A stretch of DNA of 64,000 nt from a virus, in IMG/VR virus record IMGVR_UViG_3300031963_000016, positions 1-64,000 of that record. One strand, 5' to 3'. Of this stretch, positions 55,200-63,279 are shown piece after piece (the stretch's first letter is position 1; every line of letters starts with the position of its first letter). A model generated the notes under the pieces. The model had not been told where the DNA came from, ran no database searches, and saw nothing but the letters and a program-made list of their open reading frames with translations. The position numbers and the translations under genes were made by a program.

Positions 55200-56913
55200 A
55201 GAAAGCGAATCTATTTCGATCTCTTTCGTATCTTTCTAATGATGATTCTTGATTTCTTATATTTGCTTTAATATAATTGTTTTGATTGTTATTTACAGGA
55301 GCATTAACTACAGCATTGTTAGAAGATCTAACTTGTGGTGTCATTGCTCTAATCTTTGCTTCTTCTGAAGCAGCTGATGCAGAAGAAACTTGTGTGGCTG
55401 TTCTTGGTGGTTCAACTGGTTTTGCTACTGCTGGAACAGCTACTACTGGCGATGTAGTTGGAGCAGCTGTCGCTGGCGCAGGAGCAGCTTCTACAGCTGG
55501 AGCAGGTTTTTCTTTGAAACCAAAGAAACCTTTTAATTTACTCATTGTAGAACCAGTTTTTGGTGGTTCCTGTACGACAGCAGCAGAAGGCGATTCTTCT
55601 GGAGAAACTACACCACTGTAATCAACAACTCGTGGTTCTTGGCGTTGGGCAGGTTTAACTGGAGCTGTTTCTTCTTTCTTATCATCGCCAAATCCAAAGA
55701 AAGATTTAACTTTATCAAGTTTATCTTTAAACCATTTAGAAATAGCAGAAGAAATTTCTGTGACTTGATTTGAAATACTAGTAATAACATCACTAATAGA
55801 CCAACCATTCCACCATTCAATAATACCATCTTTTAATTTACCAAAACCAGTTACTACACTTCCAATAGATTCTGTAATAAATGTTGTTATCTTTCCCCAC
55901 AGTTCATCCCAATTGAAAGATTCCCATAGTTCTATCGCTTTGTCACGTATCCAAATAAATGGTTTTGCTAGATTATCAATCATGTTACTAAACATTGTCT
56001 CAAAGGAGAATGATTTTAATGCTTCTTCTGCCTTATCAAACCCAAATACTCCAAGCACCCAAGCAATAGCATTTTTTAACATGTCTAATGGTGCAAAAAT
56101 TAATGAATTAAAGAAACCTTTAACTGCACCCATAACACCACCAATAATTCCACCATCTTCAAATCCAGCTATAAATCCTTTTACCGTATCCCATAAAGTC
56201 ATGATAACTGTAAATGGAATTGCTAATTTTGAAAATATTTTAACAGCACCTCCGAATATTTTCATAAACTCATCACCCCATGCAGCAACTGTGGAGAAAA
56301 ATGATTTAACCTTTCCTACCATATCCATAACAAAATCGATACCTCTTCCTACTGCAGCAGAACCATCTTTTATTAGATCTGCTCCCTTTGCAATTGGTGC
56401 GAAGAATTTTGATATACCATCTTTTAAAGAGGTTATCATTTTACCGATTGTAGAACCCTCATCAAAAACAAAAAGACTTTTAATCTTGGCAAATCCTTTA
56501 GCAATAAGATCTCCTATTTTACCAAAGAAATCGACAATAGCATCAAAGCCAGTTTTAATTGCGGCGATCCACTTTTCTGGCAATAATACTTTAGCAAGTT
56601 TACCCAGAAGAGTTACATATCCTTTAATATAACCAACAATTGCACCTAAAGCCACTGCTAACATAGTGCCAAGTGCGCCAATGCCAAAATCACCACCAGC
56701 AGGTTTTGCACTTTTTGCAGCACCACCTATAGCTCCAGCTGTATTCTTTTCAATTTTTACAAGAAGTTCGATCATCTTGTCTTGACGTCTTTGATTCTCT
56801 AAATCATTTTCTTTAGATGAAGTTGGGGGTGTTACATTTGCTGGGGTGAGTCTAGCATCATTCGCTGCTATCATCGACCTTTGTGCTTGTAAAAGTGCTG
56901 CCATTTGCGCCAT
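55198..56913 (-). CDS. 29: Tail tape measure protein (gp29-like)
   Basis: 571 residues (T4 gp29 590). Long, mostly helical, with hydrophobic stretches (GIGALGTMLAVALGAIVGYIKGY), Phe/Lys-rich repeats such as KVKSFFS, and a proline/alanine-rich linker near residues 430-510. Begins one base after the gp51 frame and follows the gp26 chaperone, the conserved place of a tape measure. It sets tail length and occupies the tube lumen. Confidence 0.85.
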   Translation of the reverse strand: MAQMAALLQAQRSMIAANDARLTPANVTPPTSSKENDLENQRRQDKMIELLVKIEKNTAGAIGGAAKSAKPAGGDFGIGALGTMLAVALGAIVGYIKGYVTLLGKLAKVLLPEKWIAAIKTGFDAIVDFFGKIGDLIAKGFAKIKSLFVFDEGSTIGKMITSLKDGISKFFAPIAKGADLIKDGSAAVGRGIDFVMDMVGKVKSFFSTVAAWGDEFMKIFGGAVKIFSKLAIPFTVIMTLWDTVKGFIAGFEDGGIIGGVMGAVKGFFNSLIFAPLDMLKNAIAWVLGVFGFDKAEEALKSFSFETMFSNMIDNLAKPFIWIRDKAIELWESFNWDELWGKITTFITESIGSVVTGFGKLKDGIIEWWNGWSISDVITSISNQVTEISSAISKWFKDKLDKVKSFFGFGDDKKEETAPVKPAQRQEPRVVDYSGVVSPEESPSAAVVQEPPKTGSTMSKLKGFFGFKEKPAPAVEAAPAPATAAPTTSPVVAVPAVAKPVEPPRTATQVSSASAASEEAKIRAMTPQVRSSNNAVVNAPVNNNQNNYIKANIRNQESSLERYERDRNRFAF

Positions 56914-56914
56914 A

Positions 56915-57091
56915 TTAGCGTTCCATTCTTTTCTTTTCTTCTTCTAAATGTCTAATTAGTAGGTAGATATAGATCTCTCTCTCAAATGGTATCATATTTT
57001 CAATATCTTCTAGTGTATATTTATGGTATTGCATCAATGAAAAGTTTAATTCATAATAATTAGATAAAGTATCATGAGAGAGAGCTATCAA
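56915..57091 (-). CDS. 51: gp51-like baseplate hub/tape-measure chaperone extension, -1 frame of gp26
   Basis: 58 codons if read from the TTG overlapping the gp26 stop; contains LSHDTLSNYYELNFSLMQYHKYTLEDIENMIPFEREIYIYLL (in blocks), typical of the gp51 hub-assembly protein of T4-like aquatic phages. No good start codon: the first ATG would give only 39 residues. Expected to be translated by frameshift from gp26. Confidence 0.75.
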   Translation of the reverse strand: MIALSHDTLSNYYELNFSLMQYHKYTLEDIENMIPFEREIYIYLLIRHLEEEKKRMER

Positions 57092-57112
57092 AAAAAACTA
57101 TCTAGACCCTCC
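57088..57112 (-). promoter_or_regulatory. Candidate -1 ribosomal frameshift site
   Basis: On the minus strand, Shine-Dalgarno-like GGAGGG (57112-57107), 9 bases, then eight T (57097-57090) ending in the gp26 stop TGA. Slippery T-TTT-TTT would move ribosomes into the gp51 frame. Layout matches dnaX-type stimulatory SD plus slippery run. Confidence 0.7.
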
Positions 57113-57816
57113 AGTTTAACCTCGTTATATTTACTACAGACTGGACAATTAAAATGTAGTTTGTGAGATAATTTGGGCATAGTTTCAAAAAACTTCTGCA
57201 GTTTTTCAAATTGTTCTGCGGTTAGATTATCAATAAACTCTTTAACTTCCGCTTTGGTCTGATCTTTAATAGGATATATTTCGTCATTATCATAGATGTA
57301 ATCCATAGATTCTGCAATTATATCAAAGACTAAACTAGCGTCATTATTTTTAACATTTTGAAACTTTGTTAGAGTTTCTAGTGATGGATATTTCATAACA
57401 ACCCCAACATCATTAAATAAAGGAATTTTATTTGTATGTTCTTTGGATTGTTCTACTTTAATGTCATCAATATTAATTTTTACATTTACTGTTGCTTTTT
57501 TATTTGCCTCTTCGGAACCATGTTCTTCTGGACATTTCAAAACTAACTCAATTTCCTCCCCAACAGATTTTGCTCTAAGCTGAAGAAAAATATATTCCAT
57601 ATCAAATAAAGATAAAGATTCGATATCAATTGTAGAAGTTACAGAAGATTTAATAATACTCTTTAGAGTATCCATCATTACCATAACATTCTCACTCTGT
57701 TGAGCGATTAAAAGTGCTTTTTGCTCTTTTACTAGAAATGGTCTAAATTTGATAGTTTCTTTAGTAGAAGGAACAACTAGATTGTACGTTGGTGTACTAT
57801 TTACTGGTAAAGCCAT
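57088..57816 (-). CDS. 26: gp26-like baseplate hub / tape-measure chaperone
   Basis: 242 residues. IKFRPFLVKEQKALLIAQQSE near the start is typical of T4-like gp26; FLQLRAKSVGEEIELVLKCPE and a C-terminal FNCPVCSKYNEV CxxC pair may bind zinc. Gene 16 ends at its ATG. Its C-terminus runs into the slippery T run before gp51. Confidence 0.87.
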   Translation of the reverse strand: MALPVNSTPTYNLVVPSTKETIKFRPFLVKEQKALLIAQQSENVMVMMDTLKSIIKSSVTSTIDIESLSLFDMEYIFLQLRAKSVGEEIELVLKCPEEHGSEEANKKATVNVKINIDDIKVEQSKEHTNKIPLFNDVGVVMKYPSLETLTKFQNVKNNDASLVFDIIAESMDYIYDNDEIYPIKDQTKAEVKEFIDNLTAEQFEKLQKFFETMPKLSHKLHFNCPVCSKYNEVKLEGLDSFF

Positions 57817-58232
57817 TATGCATCTCCTTTGGTCATATTCTTAATTAACTTATTCAACTCAGTTGTGCTACCTACAAAGATAGCATTATTTGTAACCTGT
57901 TTAGTCTTATCAGACTTAGATGGTTCGTCTAATTTTTGTTTTTGTGAATGTAAATCTAATAGTTGCTGATTAATGTCAGCTAATTGTTTTATTAAATTTC
58001 CAACAACTTCAAATGCACGAGGATGTTCTGATTGTCTAGCTACCTCAAGAGCACTAGTTAATGCTTCTTGTCCTTGTTGAAGCAATACACGCATATTATT
58101 GCGAGAGACTTCATAGTCGTCATCAATTTTATTATCAGATGGTTTTATAAGATCACCATTTTTAGATATCACTTCAGTTTTGCTGATTGGTTGTATACCA
58201 AATTCAGCGGATAATGTTTCATCAACTTTCAT
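57816..58232 (-). CDS. 16: gp16-like terminase small subunit
   Basis: 138 residues. SRNNMRVLLQQGQEALTSALEVARQSEHPRAFEVVGNLIKQLADINQQLLDLHSQKQKL (in blocks) and VTNNAIFVGSTTELNKLIKNM are signature segments of T4-like small terminases, which regulate DNA packaging. Positioned between gp26 and a membrane protein, away from gene 17 in this window. Confidence 0.92.
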   Translation of the reverse strand: MKVDETLSAEFGIQPISKTEVISKNGDLIKPSDNKIDDDYEVSRNNMRVLLQQGQEALTSALEVARQSEHPRAFEVVGNLIKQLADINQQLLDLHSQKQKLDEPSKSDKTKQVTNNAIFVGSTTELNKLIKNMTKGDA

Positions 58233-58233
58233 A

Positions 58234-58560
58234 CTATTCCTTTTTACTATTTACATATTTGTCAAATATAGCATTTGCTACCCATGCTCCCATATACCCA
58301 ATAAAATACCACTCTGGAAATGTTGTAGGGTTACTAATGATCAGATATATAAACCCCCATGTACTAATCACCCATGCCCCAAATCTAGTAAATTTTTTCT
58401 CATCTAGTTTTCCGTCACTACTTACTAAATCTTTAATGTCAAACGAATCTTTTGGGTTGCGATGCATCGCAACCATAGTCATAATGACCATTAATATTAA
58501 TAACGCTAATAATAGTGATAGCGTAGTTTTAACTGTAAAGAATGCTATAATTTCTGACAT
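58234..58560 (-). CDS. Membrane protein between gp54 and terminase small subunit
   Basis: 108 residues with an N-terminal helix (TLSLLLALLILMVIMTMVA) and two later helices around GAWVISTWGFIYLII and WYFIGYMGAWVAN. Similar membrane proteins sit near tail genes in T4-like aquatic phages. Holin-like topology is a possible but untested idea. Confidence 0.7.
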   Translation of the reverse strand: MSEIIAFFTVKTTLSLLLALLILMVIMTMVAMHRNPKDSFDIKDLVSSDGKLDEKKFTRFGAWVISTWGFIYLIISNPTTFPEWYFIGYMGAWVANAIFDKYVNSKKE

Positions 58561-59309
58561 TAGAATTTTAATAGTCCAGGGATTTTGGTAACACCATATG
58601 TTAAAGCAGATCCAGTTATAAAATTACCTGCTGTAGTTCCTAGAGTATTGTTTAGTGTCTCTTGAAAACCAGAAAAATTTTTCATCATTTTTTCATATAA
58701 AGTTAAAGGAACTTTTTGACCATTACTCAATGGAGATTTTGGTTCAGCTGTCCAATATTTGTACTGCATAGTTATAGGTAGTTTCATAACTTCTTTTGAT
58801 GAATGATCAAGATTTATTGCACCTATTGATTTTGGATAACACTCCCATAAAGTCATTTCATAACGAGTATTATCATTAATATCTTGAACTTCAATAACCA
58901 TATTTGTTATATAATTATTGTAATAATTCCAGTTTCTTGTTACTGGATTTTGTACTGTGTCAACCCATCTATCGAATAACTCTTTTACTTTTAGATCCAA
59001 ATCTACATAAAAGGTCATATTTACCGCATCATAGAGTTTTTCATATGGAACTTCACGAAATTCGCCATATGTTCTATTTTGAATAGTTGAGAAATTAGTT
59101 CCAGGAAGTTGGATAGTATCGCAAAATAATAAAACTTTTCGCAGTGCTTGTGGATTTACACCAGCAGGAGGAGTGAATAATACAGCAAAACGATTTTGTC
59201 TTGATAATGCTCCACTTTTTACTTGAGCAACGAAATCTCCTATGCTTCCAGGTTTAGCACTTCCACCTCTAGAAGAGTTTTGTGTTAAGAATGGTAAATT
59301 TAATGCCAT
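58560..59309 (-). CDS. 54: gp54-like baseplate tail tube initiator
   Basis: 249 residues. LSRQNRFAVLFTPP, CDTIQLPGTNFSTI, REVPYEKLYDAVNMTFYVDLDLKVKELFDRWVDTV and YEMTLWECYPKSIGAINLDHS are tail-tube-fold motifs shared by gp19 and gp54; the context (near gp48, gp4, gp53) favours gp54, which caps the baseplate and starts tube growth. Shorter than T4 gp54 (320). Confidence 0.83.
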   Translation of the reverse strand: MALNLPFLTQNSSRGGSAKPGSIGDFVAQVKSGALSRQNRFAVLFTPPAGVNPQALRKVLLFCDTIQLPGTNFSTIQNRTYGEFREVPYEKLYDAVNMTFYVDLDLKVKELFDRWVDTVQNPVTRNWNYYNNYITNMVIEVQDINDNTRYEMTLWECYPKSIGAINLDHSSKEVMKLPITMQYKYWTAEPKSPLSNGQKVPLTLYEKMMKNFSGFQETLNNTLGTTAGNFITGSALTYGVTKIPGLLKF

Positions 59310-59310
59310 T

Positions 59311-59913
59311 TTAGTTCTTTCTTATAATTTTTTTAGAATCTGCCCAAACCTCTTGTTTTGACGCACCTACAAATCGTTCAACAGGTAATAACATTGCAGT
59401 TGCCCAGTCATTTGAATGTACTTGTCTAAATTGCGTTCTAACATGACTGGTAAGATATTGTTTTACACATGGTTTTGCTGCTTGATATTTTGATATGCCA
59501 TTAATTAGTTGCCATGAATATTTAATTCTAGTAGTTTCATCATATCTTGTGTTGCTAGCAAATGTTAATAAACTATCTAATAACCCAATTCTTAATGGGT
59601 ATGGTAAATAGTGCATATTTAATCCATAAAATCCATCTGAAGATTTACGAAAAGGAAATACTAGAGGAAACCTGTCATAGTATGGAAGATCTTCTTTAGT
59701 TTTAGGATCATAACCAAACATATACAAATGTCCAGGCATAATTCTAGTAACTAACTGTTCTGGATTACCATTTAACACTCTTTGTGGAGTGAGTTGCTGC
59801 CTAGTCATCAAAAGGACTTGTTGTTCAAACCAAGCACGACTTTTTCTAACCGAGGTTAAAAGGTCATACTTGTTTCTCTCGAATACGTCGATCATAGTTG
59901 GTTTTTTAGCCAT
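59311..59913 (-). CDS. Conserved T4-like virion-associated protein
   Basis: 200 residues. MPGHLYMFGYDPKTKEDLPYYDRFPLVFPF is a motif block I recall from marine T4-like phages, where the gene lies near gp4 and gp54. No enzymatic motif. Its start follows a CTAAATA motif, suggesting late expression. Confidence 0.72.
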   Translation of the reverse strand: MAKKPTMIDVFERNKYDLLTSVRKSRAWFEQQVLLMTRQQLTPQRVLNGNPEQLVTRIMPGHLYMFGYDPKTKEDLPYYDRFPLVFPFRKSSDGFYGLNMHYLPYPLRIGLLDSLLTFASNTRYDETTRIKYSWQLINGISKYQAAKPCVKQYLTSHVRTQFRQVHSNDWATAMLLPVERFVGASKQEVWADSKKIIRKN

Positions 59914-59918
59914 AAATA

Positions 59919-60350
59919 TTATTTAGGTGTTAACCCTAACTCCTGTTCAGTAATAATTTTAAATTCCCAACCTCGATCTTTACAATACATTTTAGCTGCT
60001 TCCCATTTAGCCTGATTTTTAATAAAGATTAAAGATTCAGTTAAGTATCTTTTTGTTCTTTTTCCAGGATATTCTGGAGGAATTGTTTGGGATTTGGGTT
60101 TTACTTCTACAAGATAAGTTTTACCGTTATTAATTATAATTTTAAAATCAACAAAATAGCGATGTATTAAATTATCTGTGGGACAGCGATAAGGAATAAT
60201 CGTTTCTTCAGAACTCCATTTTATAATAGATGGGTTTTTATCACACCAATTGGCGAACATGGTTTCCCATGAACTTCTCATAATAATATTTGTGTGATCT
60301 CCTGTGTATTTTTCAGGAAATAATGGAGTAAACTTTCTTTTATGGAACAT
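59919..60350 (-). CDS. 4: gp4-like head completion nuclease
   Basis: 143 residues (T4 gp4 150). RSSWETMFANWCDKNPSIIKWSSEE, then YFVDFKIIINNGKTYLVEVKPKSQ (D...ExK TnsA-like nuclease motif). Required for head completion and joining to tails. Divergent from gp48 across a 51-bp intergenic promoter region. Confidence 0.93.
   Translation of the reverse strand: MFHKRKFTPLFPEKYTGDHTNIIMRSSWETMFANWCDKNPSIIKWSSEETIIPYRCPTDNLIHRYFVDFKIIINNGKTYLVEVKPKSQTIPPEYPGKRTKRYLTESLIFIKNQAKWEAAKMYCKDRGWEFKIITEQELGLTPK
59920..59926 (-). promoter_or_regulatory. Late-promoter-like motif CTAAATA
   Basis: Minus-strand CTAAATAATATTTATG, embedding the gp4 stop and ending at the ATG of the 200-residue gene. Confidence 0.5.
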
Positions 60351-60355
60351 AAATA
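60349..60355 (+). promoter_or_regulatory. Late-promoter-like motif ATAAATA toward gp48
   Basis: CATAAATAACT in the gp4-gp48 divergent gap, 46 bp before the gp48 ATG. Confidence 0.55.
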
Positions 60356-60380
60356 ACTAATTAGAGGTAATATTCACCTT

Positions 60381-60387
60381 TATTTAT
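60381..60387 (-). promoter_or_regulatory. Late-promoter-like motif ATAAATA toward gp4
   Basis: Minus-strand GAATAAATAAAGG, about 30 bp before the gp4 ATG; with the plus-strand motif it makes a divergent promoter pair. Confidence 0.55.
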
Positions 60388-60401
60388 TCTAAAGGCATCA
60401 A

Positions 60402-61508
60402 ATGGCAGAACAAGCAGACCTTCGTAAATTTGAACAAAGACAGGAACAAAAAGCCAATCTCTATACCCCAAGAGGTGGTCCAAGCACATTTAGAAGTGGG
60501 GGATCTGATGGCTATAATGTTGAATCATTTTCTTATCCAGATGATTTATTTTCTGCGAAAGGAACGTATGGTGGAAACTATGTAGTATTTTACATTAACG
60601 TCGGAACCGATTCTAAACTAGCAAAATCCTTACCTGAAAACGAGTTTGTCAATGATTTAACTCCTAGAGATCGTGGAGATCTAATTGCACAGAACCTTTC
60701 TAAAGATAGACTAGTTGCGGCTCAGGGAACTGTTAACACAATAACTGGCATAGTCGGAGGAAGTATTGCTTTTGGTAATGTAGCTGGTGCACTCAAGGGA
60801 ACCGCTATAGCAAATATACCAACAGTAGGTCTTGCGGTGACTGCTACTCTCGCCCCAGATGCGACAAGATCTCAAAAACGCTTAAAAACTGCAATCGCTA
60901 TGCATGTCCCAAATCAATTACAAATTCGTTACGGAATGCAATGGTCAGAAGAAGATACTACATCATTATCGATAGCTGCTGAAGGTATAGATGAAGTTAT
61001 GAAAGCACTTGACAGTAAAGGTAAAGACAGTGATGTTAAGGGTGTTGGTGCAGCTATTATTGCTAATTTAACTTTAGGCAAAACACCTGGTGCTTCTGCT
61101 GCTCTGGGATTGGCAGCAAATCCTAAAAAGGAACAAGTTTTTAAAGGTGTAGATTTTAGAACATTTCAATTCGACTATCAATTTTTTCCAAGAAGTTCTC
61201 AAGAAGCAAAAAATGTATTAAACATTATACAGCAATTTAAATATCATATGCATCCAGAATTTAAGGATGAGTATAATTTTGTATATATGTATCCTTCTGA
61301 ATTCGATATTCTTTATTATAATAATGGTGTGGAAAATTTAAAACTACATAGACACACCTCATGTGTTTTAACAGAGCTAAATGTAAACTATACACCAAAC
61401 GGAACATTTACTACATTTGAAGATGGAATGCCAACTCAAATTAATGTAACAATGAATTTCCGTGAACTTGCTCTTCTAACAAAAGATAAAGTGAAGGATG
61501 GTCTATAA
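60402..61508 (+). CDS. 48: gp48-like baseplate tail tube cap
   Basis: 368 residues (T4 gp48 364). FSYPDDLFSAKGTYGGNYVVFYINV at the start; MHVPNQLQIRYGMQWSEEDTTSL and KGVDFRTFQFDYQFFPRSSQEAKNVLNIIQQFKYHMHPE (in blocks) are the family core. Forms the junction between baseplate hub and gp54. One-base overlap with gp53. Confidence 0.9.
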   Translation: MAEQADLRKFEQRQEQKANLYTPRGGPSTFRSGGSDGYNVESFSYPDDLFSAKGTYGGNYVVFYINVGTDSKLAKSLPENEFVNDLTPRDRGDLIAQNLSKDRLVAAQGTVNTITGIVGGSIAFGNVAGALKGTAIANIPTVGLAVTATLAPDATRSQKRLKTAIAMHVPNQLQIRYGMQWSEEDTTSLSIAAEGIDEVMKALDSKGKDSDVKGVGAAIIANLTLGKTPGASAALGLAANPKKEQVFKGVDFRTFQFDYQFFPRSSQEAKNVLNIIQQFKYHMHPEFKDEYNFVYMYPSEFDILYYNNGVENLKLHRHTSCVLTELNVNYTPNGTFTTFEDGMPTQINVTMNFRELALLTKDKVKDGL

Positions 61509-61999
61509 TGTATTTTAAAGAATTTCCTGATTTTCTTTACGACTTTAGATATGGAACTAAGTTAAAAACTTCTATTGTTAAAGATATTACAAGAAATGTT
61601 CGTTTTCGTAAAGAAATTTTATCAAATATAACATTGTATGATGAATATGATATAATTGATGGGGAAACACCAGAAATTATAGCAGAAAAGATCTATGGAA
61701 ATGCAGAATATCATTGGATAATTATGCTTTGCAACGACAAATATGATTATCTTACAGATTTTCCATTAGAGGAATATGCTCTTGTTAAACATATTGAAAC
61801 AAAATATGGAACTACTGCAAATAACATTAAACATTATGTAGATGAAAGAGGATTTATAGTTAATTCAAATTATCCAGGTGCAGTGCCTATAACTAATGCA
61901 TCTTATGAACGAGATTTAAATGAAAAGAAAAGAAGAATAAAGATAGTATCTCCACAGATAATTAATGCTATTATTAAGAATTTTGAAGAATTGTTATAA
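61508..61999 (+). CDS. 53: gp53-like baseplate wedge protein
   Basis: 163 residues (T4 gp53 196). YFKEFPDFLYDF, DEYDIIDGETPEIIAEKIYGNAEYHWIIMLCNDKYDYLTDFPL contains the LysM-like wedge segment of gp53. Connects wedges in the baseplate. One-base overlap with the next gene. Confidence 0.92.
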   Translation: MYFKEFPDFLYDFRYGTKLKTSIVKDITRNVRFRKEILSNITLYDEYDIIDGETPEIIAEKIYGNAEYHWIIMLCNDKYDYLTDFPLEEYALVKHIETKYGTTANNIKHYVDERGFIVNSNYPGAVPITNASYERDLNEKKRRIKIVSPQIINAIIKNFEELL

Positions 62000-63279
62000 T
62001 GAAGGCTGTTTCTAAATTAAGATTTGCTGGTGATGTCAGCATTGATAAGGTTAAAATAGTAACCTTAAAGGGATTCACACAAGATATCGCTGCTCAGGTT
62101 ATTAATATTCAAATATATGAAGATTTATTCTCACCATTTATGAGTGGAAGTTTAATCATTAAAGATGCTTTAGATTTAGTTAATTTATTTCCATTTATTG
62201 GTGAAGAATTTGTAGAATTAGATATATCTACGCCAACTCTAAAAAAGACTAAAAATATAAAAGGGACATTTTATATTTACAAATTATCTAATCGTGAAAT
62301 AGTTGGAGATCGTTCCGTAGTTTATCAACTACATTTTGTGTCAAAAGAAGCCATTGTAGATTTAAATAAAAAAATTAGTAGAGTTTTTGGTAATAAAGTT
62401 TCTGAATTAGTAGAACCATTTCTAAAAGATAAAACAATAGGATTAGAAAGCGATAAACAGGTTTTTATAGAACCAACAATTAATAATACAAAATATATTT
62501 CAAATTTTTGGTCTCCTGTTAAAAATATTATGCATTTAGTTGCTTCTGCTTCCAATTTAAATAAAACTCCAAATTATGTATTTTTTGAAAATAGAGATGG
62601 ATTTTATTTTATAAGTTTAGACAGTTTATATGGAGCAAATCCTTACCAAGAATTTACATATGACAAATATACTAGAGATAAATTACCACAAGGTGGCGAT
62701 GCTAGAAACATACCAGAAGATTATAAAAGAATTAAAGAAATAAGCATTCCTGTAGGATTTGACTATATGGATAGAATTTCTTCAGGTATGTTATCTTCTA
62801 AAATTATCTCATACGATGTTACAACTAAAAAATATACAACTAGAAACTATAATATGTTTCAAAGATTTAATGAACAAAAACATTTAAATAAATTTCCTGT
62901 AAATTCAGATAGAGCTGTTTTTCGTTCTAATTCTTTTCATATAAGATATCCAAAATATTATGGTAATTTTAATGCATTTGGTGATGTAACAAATCAAAAA
63001 ACTATTCAAGAAAGACTCTCACTAATTAAATTAGCAGAGGCAAATAAATTACAAATAACTGTTCCTGGAAGAACTGATTATACAGTAGGACAAAAGGTAG
63101 CTATAGTTTTAAATAAAATGGAACCAATAACTCCAAGAGATAAAAATACTACAGATAAAATGTTTTCTGGATTTTATTTAATTTCTGCTGTTAATCATTA
63201 CATTGATAGAGAAAAACATGAATGTATTATGGAAGTTATAAAAGAATCTTCGCAGATGGATATGAACAAAGGAAAATAA
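61999..63279 (+). CDS. 27: gp27-like baseplate hub protein
   Basis: 426 residues. DVSIDKVKIVTLKGFTQDIAAQVINIQIYEDLFSPFMSGSLIIKDALDLVNLFPFIGEE (in blocks) opens a beta-rich hub fold; it immediately precedes the gp5-like gene, its expected partner in the (gp27-gp5)3 hub. Similarity to T4 gp27 itself is weak by eye, so the call leans on context. Confidence 0.75.
   Translation: MKAVSKLRFAGDVSIDKVKIVTLKGFTQDIAAQVINIQIYEDLFSPFMSGSLIIKDALDLVNLFPFIGEEFVELDISTPTLKKTKNIKGTFYIYKLSNREIVGDRSVVYQLHFVSKEAIVDLNKKISRVFGNKVSELVEPFLKDKTIGLESDKQVFIEPTINNTKYISNFWSPVKNIMHLVASASNLNKTPNYVFFENRDGFYFISLDSLYGANPYQEFTYDKYTRDKLPQGGDARNIPEDYKRIKEISIPVGFDYMDRISSGMLSSKIISYDVTTKKYTTRNYNMFQRFNEQKHLNKFPVNSDRAVFRSNSFHIRYPKYYGNFNAFGDVTNQKTIQERLSLIKLAEANKLQITVPGRTDYTVGQKVAIVLNKMEPITPRDKNTTDKMFSGFYLISAVNHYIDREKHECIMEVIKESSQMDMNKGK

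Noticed and set aside
55913-56632. Plus-strand frame of about 240 codons
   Set aside because: Lies fully antisense to the tape measure gene, no ribosome site, low-complexity composition.
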